From Streptomyces aureus (GTDB taxonomy: Bacteria; Actinomycetota; Actinomycetes; Streptomycetales; Streptomycetaceae): a DNA stretch of 64,000 bases. The stretch spans positions 140,844 through 204,843 of the forward strand of contig NZ_JNZD01000025.1 in the NCBI RefSeq assembly GCF_000725495.1, read 5' to 3'. The notes under the pieces are model-generated. The model was not told the DNA's origin. It saw nothing but the letters and a program-made list of their open reading frames with translations, and did not search any database. The translations under genes were made by a program, and so were the position numbers. Below are positions 6,142 to 14,549 of the stretch, one piece after another (position 1 is the first letter of the stretch; each line of letters opens with the position of its first letter).

Positions 6142-8916
6142 TCAGGTCGGGAGCTTCCAGTTCTGGGCAGCCGAGCCGTTGCAGGTGTAGAGCTGGAGCT
6201 GGGTGCCGGTCGTCGTCGTGGAGTTGGGGTCGTCCAGGCACAGCTTGGACTGCGGGTTGACGAGCGATCCGTTGGCGCCGGCGGTCCACTGCTGGGCGCC
6301 GGTGCCGTTGCAGGTCCACAGCTGGATCAGGGTGCCGTTGGTGGTCCCGCTGTGGTCGACGTCCAGGCACTTGCCGAGCGATCTGATCGTTCCGTCACCG
6401 GCGACGATCCAGTCCTGGGCGTAGGTGCTGTTGCAGGTCCAGATCTGGACGTGGGTGCCGTCGGCGGTGGCGGAACTCGCGTCGTCGACACAGAGGTTGG
6501 ACGCCACCGCGGAGGTGATCGCCCCGATGCGCGGCGAGGCGGGGGCCGTGGTGTCACCGGCGTAGGAGGGCGGGGCGGCGGACGCGGCCGTCGCCCAGGA
6601 GGTGTTGGCGCTGGTGCCGAGCGTGAAGTTCAGCGTGCCGCCCGCGGTGATCGCCGAGGTGGGTGCGTAGGCGTTGTTCCAGGCGGAGCCGTTCCAGCTG
6701 GCGGACTGGACGTACGGGGCGTTGTCGGCGGCGCCGTTGCCGTTGATCGTCAGCGTGTTGCCCGACGGCAGCGTGATCACGGCCTGGGTGAACAGGGGCG
6801 AGCCGAGGGCCAGATCGGCGGTTCCCGGGGTCTCGGGGAACATGCCTAGCGCCGACCACACGTACCACGCGCTCATCGCGCCGAGGTCGTCGTTGCCGTC
6901 GGCGAGCCCGCCCGGGGTGTTCGCCCAGATCTGGTCCTGGATCGCCCGCACGGTGCCCTGGGTCTTGTAGGGCTGGCCGATGTAGTCGTACTCCCAGGGC
7001 AGTTCGATGCTGGGTTCGTTGCCGACCCAGGCGTAGCCCTTGTCACCGGTGTAGCTGCGCAGCACGGTGTCCAGGTAGTGGCTCATCGCCGTGTTGCCGC
7101 CCTTGGCGCGGGCCAGACCGCCGATGTTGAACGGGACCATCCCGGTGTAGATCCAGGAGTCGGCCTCGACCATGTCGGTGCCGCTGGTGGGGTCGAACCC
7201 GCCGGTCCAGGAACCACTGGCGTTGCGCGGCTCGACGAAGCCGGAGGCCGGGTTGAGCACGTTGCGCCAGCCCTGGGCGCGGTTGGCGTACGTCTTCTGG
7301 TTGGCGGTGTCACCGAGGGCGCCGGCCATGGCGGACAGCGCGAAGTCGGCGGTGTTGTACTCCAGCGTGGTGGCCACGGGACCGTAGAAGTTGCAGCAGC
7401 CGTAGCTGCCGTCGTGCGGCATGTACCCGGGAGAGTTCAGGTAGTTGAGGCCCGGGCGGTCGTTGTTGGCGGTGCTCGCCTGCTTGACCATGTCGGCGAG
7501 GGCGGTCCCGGTGTCGAAGTCCCGGGCGCCGAAGGCGTAGTAGTCGGCGAGGATGGCGTCGGCCGGGTCTCCGACCATGACGTAGGACTCGCCGTTGTTC
7601 TCCGACCACTTGGGGAAGATCCCCGTCTGCGCGTAGTCGTCGACCATCGACTGCGCGGTGTCCGAGGCGACCTGCGGAGCGACCAGGGCCGCCAACTGCG
7701 CCTGCGAACGGTAGATGTCCCAGCCTGAGTAGTTGGCGTACACCGCCTTGTGCCCGCTGTCGACGGTGTGGGTCCTGCCGTCGAAGCCGAAGTACTGGCC
7801 GTTCGTGTCGCTGATGACGTTCGGGTGCAGCAGCGAGTGGTACAGCGCCGTGTAGAAGATCTGCTGCTGCGCCGCGGTGCCGCCCGCGATCTGCACCTTG
7901 CCGAGCGTGCTGTTCCAGGCGTTCTGCGCCGCGGTACGGGTCGCGTTGAAGTCCCAGCCCGCGTTCTCCGCCGCCCGGTTGGCCGTCGCGTTGGCCACCG
8001 AGACGTACGAGATGCCGACCTTGGCCTGCACCACCGGGTTGGAGGTGGTGTTGAAGGTGACGTAGCCGTTCGAGGCGGCGGCCTGGGGAGCGGCGCTGTC
8101 CTTGGCGGCCTTCGAGGTCGCGACAGCGGGCAATTTGCCGTGCAGGACAGGCTTGTTGGGCTTCTCGGCCGCGTTCTTGGAGGCCGTCTCGGGCTTCTTG
8201 ACGGTGGCCGCCTTGGCGAGCGAGGTGCCCTGCGAGGCGAACGGCTGGTCGAAGACCATGTCGAAGTACACGGTGTACGTGTTGCCCGCGCCGCAGAAGT
8301 GGCCGCTGGTGACCTGCCCGCTCACCTCGGTGTTCGAGACCTTGGTGAACTGCGTCGACGTGGCGCCGTTCTGACTGCCGGTCAGTTTGAAGACCAGGTT
8401 GGACTGTGTGCTCGACGGGAAGGTGAAGCGGGCCATGCCGCTGCGGGTCGTGGTGGTCAGTTCGGTGGTCACCTGGTTGTTGAGGGCGACTTTGTACGAG
8501 CCCGCGGACGCCGACTCGTTGGCGTGCGAGAACGCGTCCGTCGCCCCGGTGTTCACGGCACCGACCGTGGGCAGCACGGGTATGTCGCCGGCCGCGCCGC
8601 AGCCGGGCCCGGCGATGTGGGTGAGGCTGAACCCGGTGATGGACGAGTCGTTGTACTCGTACCCCCCGCCGTCGGGGCGCGACGGCGTGTCCGGGCTCCA
8701 CTGCACCATGCCGAAGGGCACGTCGGCGCCCGGGAAGTCGTCGGCCTGGTTCGAGGTTCCGATGAAGGGGTTGACCACGGTGGCGGGCGACGCGACCAGC
8801 GCGGCCTTCCCTGCGGCGGCCCACGCGGGCGCGCACAGCCCGGCCGTGGCCAGCGCCGTGGCCGCCACCAGGCCCAGCACTCTGGTTCCTGGGCGTCTCG
8901 ACAATCGGGTTCTCAC
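6142..8916 (-). CDS. Secreted GH92 alpha-mannosidase with C-terminal ricin-type lectin domain
   Basis: 924 residues. A twin-arginine-like signal peptide (RTRLSRRPGTRVLGLVAATA, cut near AWA-A, about 34) precedes a GH92 N-terminal domain beginning VVNPFIGTSNQADDFPGADV. The catalytic (alpha/alpha)6 domain has GWDIYRSQAQL, DMVEADSWIYTGMVPFN and GNDDLGAMSAWYVWSALGMF, the last carrying the catalytic-base aspartates of the family. The last ~125 residues are a ricin B lectin with QDW, QQW and QNW repeats. GH92 enzymes are Ca-dependent exo-alpha-mannosidases acting on N-glycans or yeast mannan. A lysine/alanine/proline-rich stretch (about 270-325) interrupts the N-terminal domain. The GTG start lies within a small hairpin (AGGGGTTTCCCCT, 8917-8929). 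Two identical operators lie upstream. Confidence 0.93.
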   Translation of the reverse strand: MRTRLSRRPGTRVLGLVAATALATAGLCAPAWAAAGKAALVASPATVVNPFIGTSNQADDFPGADVPFGMVQWSPDTPSRPDGGGYEYNDSSITGFSLTHIAGPGCGAAGDIPVLPTVGAVNTGATDAFSHANESASAGSYKVALNNQVTTELTTTTRSGMARFTFPSSTQSNLVFKLTGSQNGATSTQFTKVSNTEVSGQVTSGHFCGAGNTYTVYFDMVFDQPFASQGTSLAKAATVKKPETASKNAAEKPNKPVLHGKLPAVATSKAAKDSAAPQAAASNGYVTFNTTSNPVVQAKVGISYVSVANATANRAAENAGWDFNATRTAAQNAWNSTLGKVQIAGGTAAQQQIFYTALYHSLLHPNVISDTNGQYFGFDGRTHTVDSGHKAVYANYSGWDIYRSQAQLAALVAPQVASDTAQSMVDDYAQTGIFPKWSENNGESYVMVGDPADAILADYYAFGARDFDTGTALADMVKQASTANNDRPGLNYLNSPGYMPHDGSYGCCNFYGPVATTLEYNTADFALSAMAGALGDTANQKTYANRAQGWRNVLNPASGFVEPRNASGSWTGGFDPTSGTDMVEADSWIYTGMVPFNIGGLARAKGGNTAMSHYLDTVLRSYTGDKGYAWVGNEPSIELPWEYDYIGQPYKTQGTVRAIQDQIWANTPGGLADGNDDLGAMSAWYVWSALGMFPETPGTADLALGSPLFTQAVITLPSGNTLTINGNGAADNAPYVQSASWNGSAWNNAYAPTSAITAGGTLNFTLGTSANTSWATAASAAPPSYAGDTTAPASPRIGAITSAVASNLCVDDASSATADGTHVQIWTCNSTYAQDWIVAGDGTIRSLGKCLDVDHSGTTNGTLIQLWTCNGTGAQQWTAGANGSLVNPQSKLCLDDPNSTTTTGTQLQLYTCNGSAAQNWKLPT

Positions 8917-8955
8917 AGGGGTTTCCCCTCTACTCGGGAGCGGGAGGTAGTGCCT

Positions 8956-8967
8956 GACAACGTTGTC
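8956..8967. promoter_or_regulatory. LacI-type operator, proximal copy
   Basis: GACAACGTTGTC, a perfect 12-bp palindrome with central CG, 40 bp upstream of the GH92 start. The identical sequence recurs at 9027-9038. Such CG-centred palindromes are typical of LacI/GalR-family repressors of sugar genes. No LacI gene is in the window, so control would be from elsewhere. Confidence 0.75.
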
Positions 8968-9025
8968 TTCCTGGCGGAGCGCTTCACTTGACCGGCGAGC
9001 GGGTTCACTGAGCGGCAGTCGAGGC

Positions 9026-9039
9026 CGACAACGTTGTCG
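9026..9039. promoter_or_regulatory. LacI-type operator, distal copy
   Basis: CGACAACGTTGTCG, the second copy of the GH92 operator, extended to a 14-bp perfect palindrome. The centre-to-centre distance from the proximal copy is 71 bp, compatible with looping between two bound dimers. Confidence 0.75.
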
Positions 9040-9289
9040 CGATGTCGGGACGAGGTACCGGTGGTGCGAGCGCACTGACGGGGTCCGGGCCGCGTCGGAG
9101 CCGGGGGCGCGGACGAGAACTCTTCGTGAAGCTAGCTACAGGGCAGGGTCATGTCAACGATTCGCGCAAGGGGCCGCTCTTTCCGTCGCCACTCCCCCCA
9201 CAGCGCTTCCGGGGGGATCCGCTCAGCGGGCGAGAGCGACAGTTCCGTACGAAGATGCGCCGCCTGTCGTTTGGACGGACCGTTGAGAC

Positions 9290-9469
9290 ATGACACATCC
9301 ACTCGTACCGCCCGGTGAGACGCCGCCCGTGGAGGGCTCCATCGCGGAAGCGCATCAGGAGCGGCCCGACGGCGGGATCTGGGAACACCCCTACATCTGG
9401 CTCACGTTCATCGTCGTGGGCTCGGTGATCGTCGCCGGGTACTTCGTGGCCCGCATCAGCGGATACTGA
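9290..9469 (+). CDS. Small DUF6480-like membrane protein
   Basis: 59 residues: an N-terminal stretch with PPGETPPVEGS, the hallmark of DUF6480 proteins of Streptomyces, then one membrane helix (WLTFIVVGSVIVAGYFVARI, about 37-56). Function is unknown; it is probably a single-pass membrane protein. The ribosome site is weak. It is transcribed away from GH92 across the operator region, so the distal operator could also affect it. Confidence 0.7.
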   Translation: MTHPLVPPGETPPVEGSIAEAHQERPDGGIWEHPYIWLTFIVVGSVIVAGYFVARISGY

Positions 9470-9565
9470 CCCGGCCGGTAACGCTGCGTGCATGAAGGCG
9501 CGCACAAGAAGCGGTGATTGGTGCTCTGTTGGTGGCTTGTTGCGACCGTCCCGGATGATCCCTGT

Positions 9566-9587
9566 CGTGCGGCGAGGGCCGCACGAG
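9566..9587 (+). other. 5' leader hairpin ahead of the secreted 136-aa protein
   Basis: TCGTGCGG-CGAGGG-CCGCACGA, an 8-bp perfect stem with a 6-nt loop, ending a few bases before the ribosome site of the gene at 9604. It could stabilise the mRNA or modulate translation; no function is shown. Confidence 0.35.
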
Positions 9588-9603
9588 AGGGAGGGAACGC
9601 ACC

Positions 9604-10014
9604 ATGAACGCACGTACGCTCGCACGCCGGGCCGTCGTCGGGGCCGGCACGCTGGCCGGGGTCGCCACCCTGGTTCTCGGCGGCAGCGGGGTCGCCTCCG
9701 CCGAGACCGCGCGCTCCACGGTCTGGAGCAAGAACTGCTCGGGCACGCTCATGACGAACTACGTCCAGGGCGGCGGCGGCTGGCAGGTCCGCAACTATGT
9801 GAACAACACCGCCGGCAGCACCACCTGTTCGGGCTGGATCGACTGGGCCGAGTTCGGCAACACCAGCGACTTCGACGGCCTGGTGAACCGGGTCTGGGTC
9901 GACCCCGGGCGCAGCCAGGAGTCCCTGTTCATGCCGGACAACGCCCCCGCGCTGGCCCGGGTGTGCGTACAGGCGAACGGCGACAACACGGCGCGCTGCA
10001 GCGCCTGGTGGTAG
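9604..10014 (+). CDS. Secreted protein of unknown function
   Basis: 136 residues with a classical signal peptide (MNARTLARRAVVGAGTLAGV, cleavage after VASA, about 33). The mature ~100-residue protein is rich in Gly, Asn and Trp and has four cysteines (KNCSGT, STTCSGW, RVCVQ, ARCSAWW), so two disulfides are plausible. I recognise no family. It is preceded by a strong GAGGGAGGG ribosome site and a leader hairpin, and followed by a strong terminator, so it looks like a single-gene unit. It could be a small inhibitor or a cell-wall-associated protein, but nothing in the sequence decides this. Confidence 0.8.
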   Translation: MNARTLARRAVVGAGTLAGVATLVLGGSGVASAETARSTVWSKNCSGTLMTNYVQGGGGWQVRNYVNNTAGSTTCSGWIDWAEFGNTSDFDGLVNRVWVDPGRSQESLFMPDNAPALARVCVQANGDNTARCSAWW

Positions 10015-10103
10015 TCCGTCGACGCCGGGCGTCACCGCTCCCGCCGGGGGAATCCCCGTAGGCGCCGGGTCCGCCTGAGGAGCAGCGTCCTGATGTCGGC
10101 CGG

Positions 10104-10141
10104 GGGCCGCGGGGGAGTCGAGGTCCACTCCCCCGCGGCCC
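10104..10141. terminator. Strong bidirectional hairpin terminator
   Basis: GGGCCGCGGGGGAGT (10104-10118) pairs perfectly with 10127-10141 around an 8-nt loop. It stands between the convergent secreted-protein and methyltransferase genes and could serve both. Confidence 0.7.
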
Positions 10142-10550
10142 GCCGCTGCGTCGCGGGGGCTGAACGGGGCGGGCGGGTGGTCGTGCGCGGCGCCACGACG
10201 GGTGGGCGGTCGTTCTCGGCACCCCGAGGCCGCGCCACCGGCGAATCACCGCGGCCTCGCGGGGGACGGAACGGCGCGGGCGGGCGGGTGGTCGAGCCCG
10301 GCGCCACGGGGTGGGTGGTCGTCCTCGGCACAGCGGGGCAGCGCTACCGGCGGACCGCCGCTGCGTCGCGGGTGACTGAACGGCGCGGGCGGGTGGTCGA
10401 GCCCGGCACCACGGGGTGGGTGGTCCTCCTCGGCACAGCGGGGCAGCGCTACCGGCGGACCGCCGCTGCGTCGCGGGGGCTGAACGGCGTGGGCGGGCGG
10501 GTGATCGTGCGCGCCACCTCGATGCAGCGCTACCGGCGGACCGCCGAGAT
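10141..10550. repeat. Four degenerate tandem repeats (~105-109 bp) abutting the methyltransferase 3' end
   Basis: The phrase CGCCGCTGCGTCGCGGG recurs (degenerate in the second copy) about every 105-109 bp (10141, about 10247, 10356, 10461), each followed by a GAACGG...GGTGGTCG...CACGGGGTGGG-like stretch. The two inner copies share GGCAGCGCTACCGGCGGACC, which also forms the end of the methyltransferase gene (stop at 10530-10532). The array therefore looks like duplications of the gene's 3' end plus downstream sequence. Confidence 0.7.
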
Positions 10551-11378
10551 CAGACCGCCGGGTCCCTCCGCGTGCCGCGGCGGGGTGCCGATCGGGCGGC
10601 CGTAGGCGGCGCCGCACTCGCGCAGGGTGTGGCTCGTGGCCTCCCAGCCGTGCCCGGCCAGCCATTCCACCGGGTCGTCGGGCATCTCCGAGCGCCAGAA
10701 GGACGCCGCCGATCCCGGCACCGCGTCCGCGGCGAAGCGGTCGATCGCACCGCGCGCGCTCCACGTCAGTCCCATCCGACTGCCTGCCGCGGACCGTGCG
10801 CCGATCCGGGCGAGCAGCTGCTCCACCGCGTCCTCGGGCAGATAGATCAGCAGTCCCTCGGCGATCCACACGGTCGGCGCGGCCGGGTCGTGCCCCGCGG
10901 CGGCGAGCGCGGCCGGCCAGTCCTCGCGCAGGTCCACCGCCACGGTGATCCGCTCGCAGCGTGCGACGGCCCGCTCCTGGCGCAGCACCGACTCCTTGAA
11001 GTCCAGTGGCGCGGCGGTGTCGACCTCGAACAGCCGAGTGCGCTCGGACCAGTCCGTCCGGAAGGCCCGGCTGTCCATGCCGGCGCCGAGCAGCACGACC
11101 TGCCGGATCCCGGACGCGACGGCCCGTCGCAGCAGGTCGTCGAGGAACTTCGTCCTGATCACGATGGAGTACGACACGGCCAGCCGCCGGAGCCTCGCGC
11201 TCTCGTCGTCGGGCGGCGGCGAGGAGGGCCACAGGCCGCCCGCGGCGGCGAAGGCCCTGGCCAGCGGGTCGCGGAACAGCGCGTCCTCGCGTTCGGTCTC
11301 GAGCGCTCGCACCCTCGCCACACCCACCGCCGTGGACCACACTCCCGACGGCCGCACCCGCTCCCGTTGATCAGCCAC
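10530..11378 (-). CDS. SAM-dependent methyltransferase, TIGR00027/PPM-like family
   Basis: 282 residues. The N-terminal GVARVRALETEREDALFRDP, SAM motif I VVLLGAGMDSRAFR (about 92-105) and the acidic VDTAAPLDFKESVLRQ mark the leucine-carboxyl-methyltransferase-like family common in actinobacteria (TIGR00027). WIAEGLLIYLPEDAVEQLL is the family's second signature. It presumably O-methylates a secondary metabolite or carboxylate; the substrate is unknown. It starts at a GTG with only a weak ribosome site. The C-terminus ends in the first unit of a repeat array (10141-10550). Confidence 0.85.
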   Translation of the reverse strand: MADQRERVRPSGVWSTAVGVARVRALETEREDALFRDPLARAFAAAGGLWPSSPPPDDESARLRRLAVSYSIVIRTKFLDDLLRRAVASGIRQVVLLGAGMDSRAFRTDWSERTRLFEVDTAAPLDFKESVLRQERAVARCERITVAVDLREDWPAALAAAGHDPAAPTVWIAEGLLIYLPEDAVEQLLARIGARSAAGSRMGLTWSARGAIDRFAADAVPGSAASFWRSEMPDDPVEWLAGHGWEATSHTLRECGAAYGRPIGTPPRHAEGPGGLISAVRR

Positions 11379-11509
11379 CGAGCCAGCCTAAGGGCTGCCC
11401 CAGGGCGACCCGATCCGAGCCCCCGGCTCAAGTATCCGGATCCGAGCCCCCGGCTCAGGTATGCAGCCACGGCCCCCGACTCAGGCCTGCCGCCACAGAG
11501 CCCCGAGCG

Positions 11510-12337
11510 TCAGACGTGCAGCCACGTGTCGGACAGCCGTACCCCATGGCGCGTGCGCAGCCGCCGCAGCTCCCAGCGGGCCAGCAGCACCAGGGTCACC
11601 GGTCCGGTCAGACCGAGCACCAGCCGCATCGGCATCGAGACCTTGTCGTACATGGGGTCCCCCATCGAGGGGAGGACGACGGCCAGGACGGTGAAGAACG
11701 GCACCAGCGCAGGCAGGGCGTCGTTGATGTCGGCGACGCGCCCTCCGTTGAGGATGAGCAACAGGCCGCCGTAGGCGCTGAAGGCGAGCGCCCACATGCC
11801 GTACGCGACGGCCCAGGGTGAGGACCAGTAGGGCCACCGGGTGAGGTCAGCGGGCTTGAGGACGATCGAGGCGGCCGTGAGGAAGAACGCCAGGAACGGG
11901 CCGCGCCAGAGCGCCACCGCGGCCCACTTACGGCCCCGGGGCGTCATCGCGATGATCCCCCAGGCGACGTAGACGTTGAACAGGACGGCGGTGAAGCCGT
12001 AGGCGAAGCTCCGGTAGAACTGGGCCGGCATCTCCCGCACGGGCACCAGTTCGAAGTACCACCAGGCGCCCACGGTCAGCAGCAGTCCCAGCACCATGCG
12101 CCCGATCCTGACGCCGTCGATCACCCGGTCCACGACCCGGCCCTCGCGGGTCGGTGAGCACACCCGGTGCGCGGCGATCACCGGGATCAGCCAGCCGAGC
12201 CACCACAGGATCCCGCGCCGCGCCCGGGGGACGGTGAGGAAAACGGGGGGCGGCGTCCGGCGGGGCGGCGTGGCGGGCGGCGTCCCGGGCGGCGGAGGGA
12301 CCGTCGGGTCACCTGTGGTCGGATGTATCACTGCCAC
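11510..12337 (-). CDS. Multi-pass membrane protein of unknown function
   Basis: 275 residues. A proline-rich N-terminus (PTVPPPPGTPPATPPRRTPP) precedes about seven hydrophobic segments, including RIGRMVLGLLLTVGAWWYF, YGFTAVLFNVYVAWGIIAMT and FSAYGGLLLILNG. I recognise no family. It starts at one of two in-frame GTGs (12337 or 12331); GGGGGCGGTGG is upstream. It is monocistronic by spacing, between the methyltransferase and the divergent amidase. The proline-rich head may be a flexible cytoplasmic tail. Confidence 0.7.
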   Translation of the reverse strand: MAVIHPTTGDPTVPPPPGTPPATPPRRTPPPVFLTVPRARRGILWWLGWLIPVIAAHRVCSPTREGRVVDRVIDGVRIGRMVLGLLLTVGAWWYFELVPVREMPAQFYRSFAYGFTAVLFNVYVAWGIIAMTPRGRKWAAVALWRGPFLAFFLTAASIVLKPADLTRWPYWSSPWAVAYGMWALAFSAYGGLLLILNGGRVADINDALPALVPFFTVLAVVLPSMGDPMYDKVSMPMRLVLGLTGPVTLVLLARWELRRLRTRHGVRLSDTWLHV

Positions 12338-12547
12338 CGCCCCCGCAGTCGCGCTCCCGGCGGCGCGCAGGCGCCCCCGTCGGCCATCAGTGTCACGTCA
12401 ACCACCGTAACGGACACCCGAGTTGTGGTCAGGCGGCTTCCGTCGACGCCTCGCCCCGCGCGGCCACCGGCAGCCACACCGCCGTCGGCCCGCCCGCCGC
12501 GCCGGGCGCCTCGCCTCCGGCCGGCGGGCACCGAAGGGGGCACATCC
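12338..12547. other. Intergenic, no gene seen
   Basis: About 210 bp upstream of the membrane protein. It is GC-rich and holds no open frame with a ribosome site and no clear regulatory symmetry. Confidence 0.4.
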
Positions 12548-12576
12548 TTGACAGCTACGGCACCGGGGACCACGAT
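12548..12576 (+). promoter_or_regulatory. Candidate amidase promoter
   Basis: TTGACA (12548-12553), 17 bp, CACGAT (12571-12576). GATAGT three bases further is an alternative -10. The regulon palindrome begins 10 bp downstream, over the likely start of transcription. Confidence 0.5.
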
Positions 12577-12586
12577 AGTTAAATCA

Positions 12587-12608
12587 AACGTCGTCTTATA
12601 ACGACGTT
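12587..12608. promoter_or_regulatory. Regulon palindrome 1 (amidase), perfect
   Basis: AACGTCGT-CTTATA-ACGACGTT: perfect 8-bp arms with a 6-bp spacer. It shares arm sequence and spacing with the sites at 19922-19943, 27628-27649 and 28450-28471. Location just after the -10 suggests repression. Confidence 0.7.
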
Positions 12609-12689
12609 GTATTTACGGAGGGGAACCCGTGCCACCCCTCCGCTCCCGCCGCGCGTTCCGCCCCGGGGCGCGCCGTCGTAGAGGCGATC

Positions 12690-14147
12690 ATGGAACACGA
12701 CTCCCCCGCCACCGAACCGTGGCAGCTCTCGGCCGTCGAGCTCGCCGCCGCGGTCCGCGACCGCACGCTCTCCTCGGCCGACATCGTGCGGTCCTGTCTG
12801 GACCGCATCGACGCCGTCAACCCGCGCGTCAACGCGCTCGCCGACCTCCGCCCCGAGGAGGCGCTCGAGCAGGCCCACGCCGCCGACCGGCTCACCGCCT
12901 CGGGCGCCGAGCTCGGCCCGCTGCACGGCATCCCCGTCTCCACGAAGATCAATACGGACCAGCGGGGATACGCCACCAGCCACGGTGTCGCCGCCCTCGC
13001 CGGGACCCTCGCGGCGCGCGACGCCGCCTGTGTGACGGCGCTGCGCGAGGCGGGAGCCGTACTGGTCGGCCGCAGCAACGCCCCGTCGTTCTCCTACCGC
13101 TGGTTCAGCACGAACGACCTGCACGGCCGCACGCTCAACCCGTGGGCGGCCGACCGCACCCCCGGCGGCTCCAGCGGCGGGGCGTCCGCGAGTCTGGCCG
13201 CCGGCATGACGCCGATCGCCCAGGGCAACGACATCGGCGGCTCGATCCGGTACCCGGCCGCCTGCTGCGGCGTGGTGGGCATCCGCCCGACCGTCGGCCG
13301 GGTGTCCAACTGGACGGAGCCGGTGTACGTCGACACCCCCGGTGGCCGCCAGCAGCTCGTCATGCCGCCGACCGTGCTGAACTGCGCCGTCGAGGGCCCG
13401 CTCGCCCGCACCGTGGCCGACGCCCGGCTCGCCCTGCGGGTGATGAGCACCCCCGACCTGCGGGACCCCGTCGGCGTCCCGGGCCTGCCGGACCGCCCCG
13501 CGCCGGACGCGCTCCCCCGCGTGAGCGTCGTGCGCGGCATCGGTACGGTCGCGAACCACCCTGCCGTCGAGAAGGCCCTCGACGAGGCCGTCGCCAAGCT
13601 GACCGACGCCGGGTACCAGGTCGAGGAGCTGGACGGACTCCCCCTGCTCGCCGAAGCGGCACGGCTGTGGTCCCTGCTCATCTACGAGGACTTCCGGCCC
13701 ACCATGCCGACCGTGGAGATGATCGGGGACGCGGACATCCGCACCTCGCTGACGTACTCCTTCGCCGCGGCGGCCGGCCAGTGGGGCGACTCCCCGACGC
13801 TGGCGGAGTACATCCACGGCTGGTCCCGGCGCGGGGCGCTGGTCACCGAGCTCCAGGAGCTGCTCGGCCGGGACCGGCTGCTGCTCACCCCGGTGTCCGC
13901 GGAGCCCCCGTTCGAACAGGACGCCGACATCGCGAGCCCCGAGCGGGCCGCGCAGCTCGTCGCGGCGATGTGGCCGATGGCGGCCGTCCCGATCCTCGGT
14001 TTCCCCGCGGCCACGGTGCCCAGTGCCCTCATCGACGGCCTGCCGATGAGCGTGCAGCTGATCGGCGGACGCTTCGAGGAGGAGACGGTCCTCGACGCCG
14101 CCCAGGCCGTCGAGGACCGGACTCCCCGGCTGACGCCGACACTCTGA
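12690..14147 (+). CDS. Amidase-signature family hydrolase
   Basis: 485 residues, the normal length for the amidase-signature family. The Ser-cisSer-Lys triad is visible as Lys86 (GIPVSTKI), Ser161 in PGGSSGG and the nucleophile Ser185 in GNDIGGSIRYPA, with the usual 24-residue Ser-Ser spacing. It hydrolyses a carboxamide to acid plus ammonia or amine in the cytoplasm; the exact amide is unknown. The motif around Lys is STKIN rather than the common VKDN, so it belongs to a divergent branch. A perfect regulon palindrome upstream ties it to the peptide-type ABC operon and TetR gene 15 kb away. Confidence 0.92.
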   Translation: MEHDSPATEPWQLSAVELAAAVRDRTLSSADIVRSCLDRIDAVNPRVNALADLRPEEALEQAHAADRLTASGAELGPLHGIPVSTKINTDQRGYATSHGVAALAGTLAARDAACVTALREAGAVLVGRSNAPSFSYRWFSTNDLHGRTLNPWAADRTPGGSSGGASASLAAGMTPIAQGNDIGGSIRYPAACCGVVGIRPTVGRVSNWTEPVYVDTPGGRQQLVMPPTVLNCAVEGPLARTVADARLALRVMSTPDLRDPVGVPGLPDRPAPDALPRVSVVRGIGTVANHPAVEKALDEAVAKLTDAGYQVEELDGLPLLAEAARLWSLLIYEDFRPTMPTVEMIGDADIRTSLTYSFAAAAGQWGDSPTLAEYIHGWSRRGALVTELQELLGRDRLLLTPVSAEPPFEQDADIASPERAAQLVAAMWPMAAVPILGFPAATVPSALIDGLPMSVQLIGGRFEEETVLDAAQAVEDRTPRLTPTL

Positions 14148-14391
14148 CCTGGCGGGCGTGAGGCAGGGGGTGGGCGCTCCGTCCAGGGGCGCCCGCCCGT
14201 CTGTGCCGCTCCGGGTGCCGGAAGCGTGTCGGCAGGGGGCCGTGCGGTTGGGATCCCGGCCGCACGGGCGCTCGGTCGCGGTCGCAGCACCTGCACGGTC
14301 CCAGGGCCGTCGCGGTCGCTGGTCCCAGAGGCAGCCTCAGGTCGTAGCCGCCGCCCGCCGCCCGCAGCCCGCAGCCGGGAACATGATGAAG
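14148..14391. other. Intergenic between convergent genes
   Basis: About 245 bp of GC-rich sequence between the amidase stop and the large hairpin at 14392. No gene is visible. Confidence 0.4.
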
Positions 14392-14459
14392 ACGAGTGAG
14401 GGCCTCCGGGTCCGGTACGGATGCAACTGCCCGTACCGGACCCGAAGGCCCTCACTCGT
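14392..14459. terminator. Very long hairpin between amidase and MaoC genes
   Basis: Arms 14392-14420 and 14431-14459 (29 nt each) are complementary with a single mismatch and enclose a 10-nt loop. The arm begins ACGAGTGAGGGCCT. It sits between convergent genes and should terminate both. Confidence 0.75.
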
Positions 14460-14549
14460 GTCCCGGCTCCCGCCTGCGCCCACCCACCCCCACCGGCGGC
14501 ACGCCACCGCCCGGGGCAGGGCACGGTCCCCGCCCCGGGCGGCCCCCGG

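Noticed and set aside
8956..9039. Assigning the GH92 operators to the TetR regulon because both contain ACAACGTT
   Set aside because: The GH92 sites are CG-centred 12-bp palindromes, whereas the TetR-type sites are 8-6-8 elements; the shared letters reflect a short common half.
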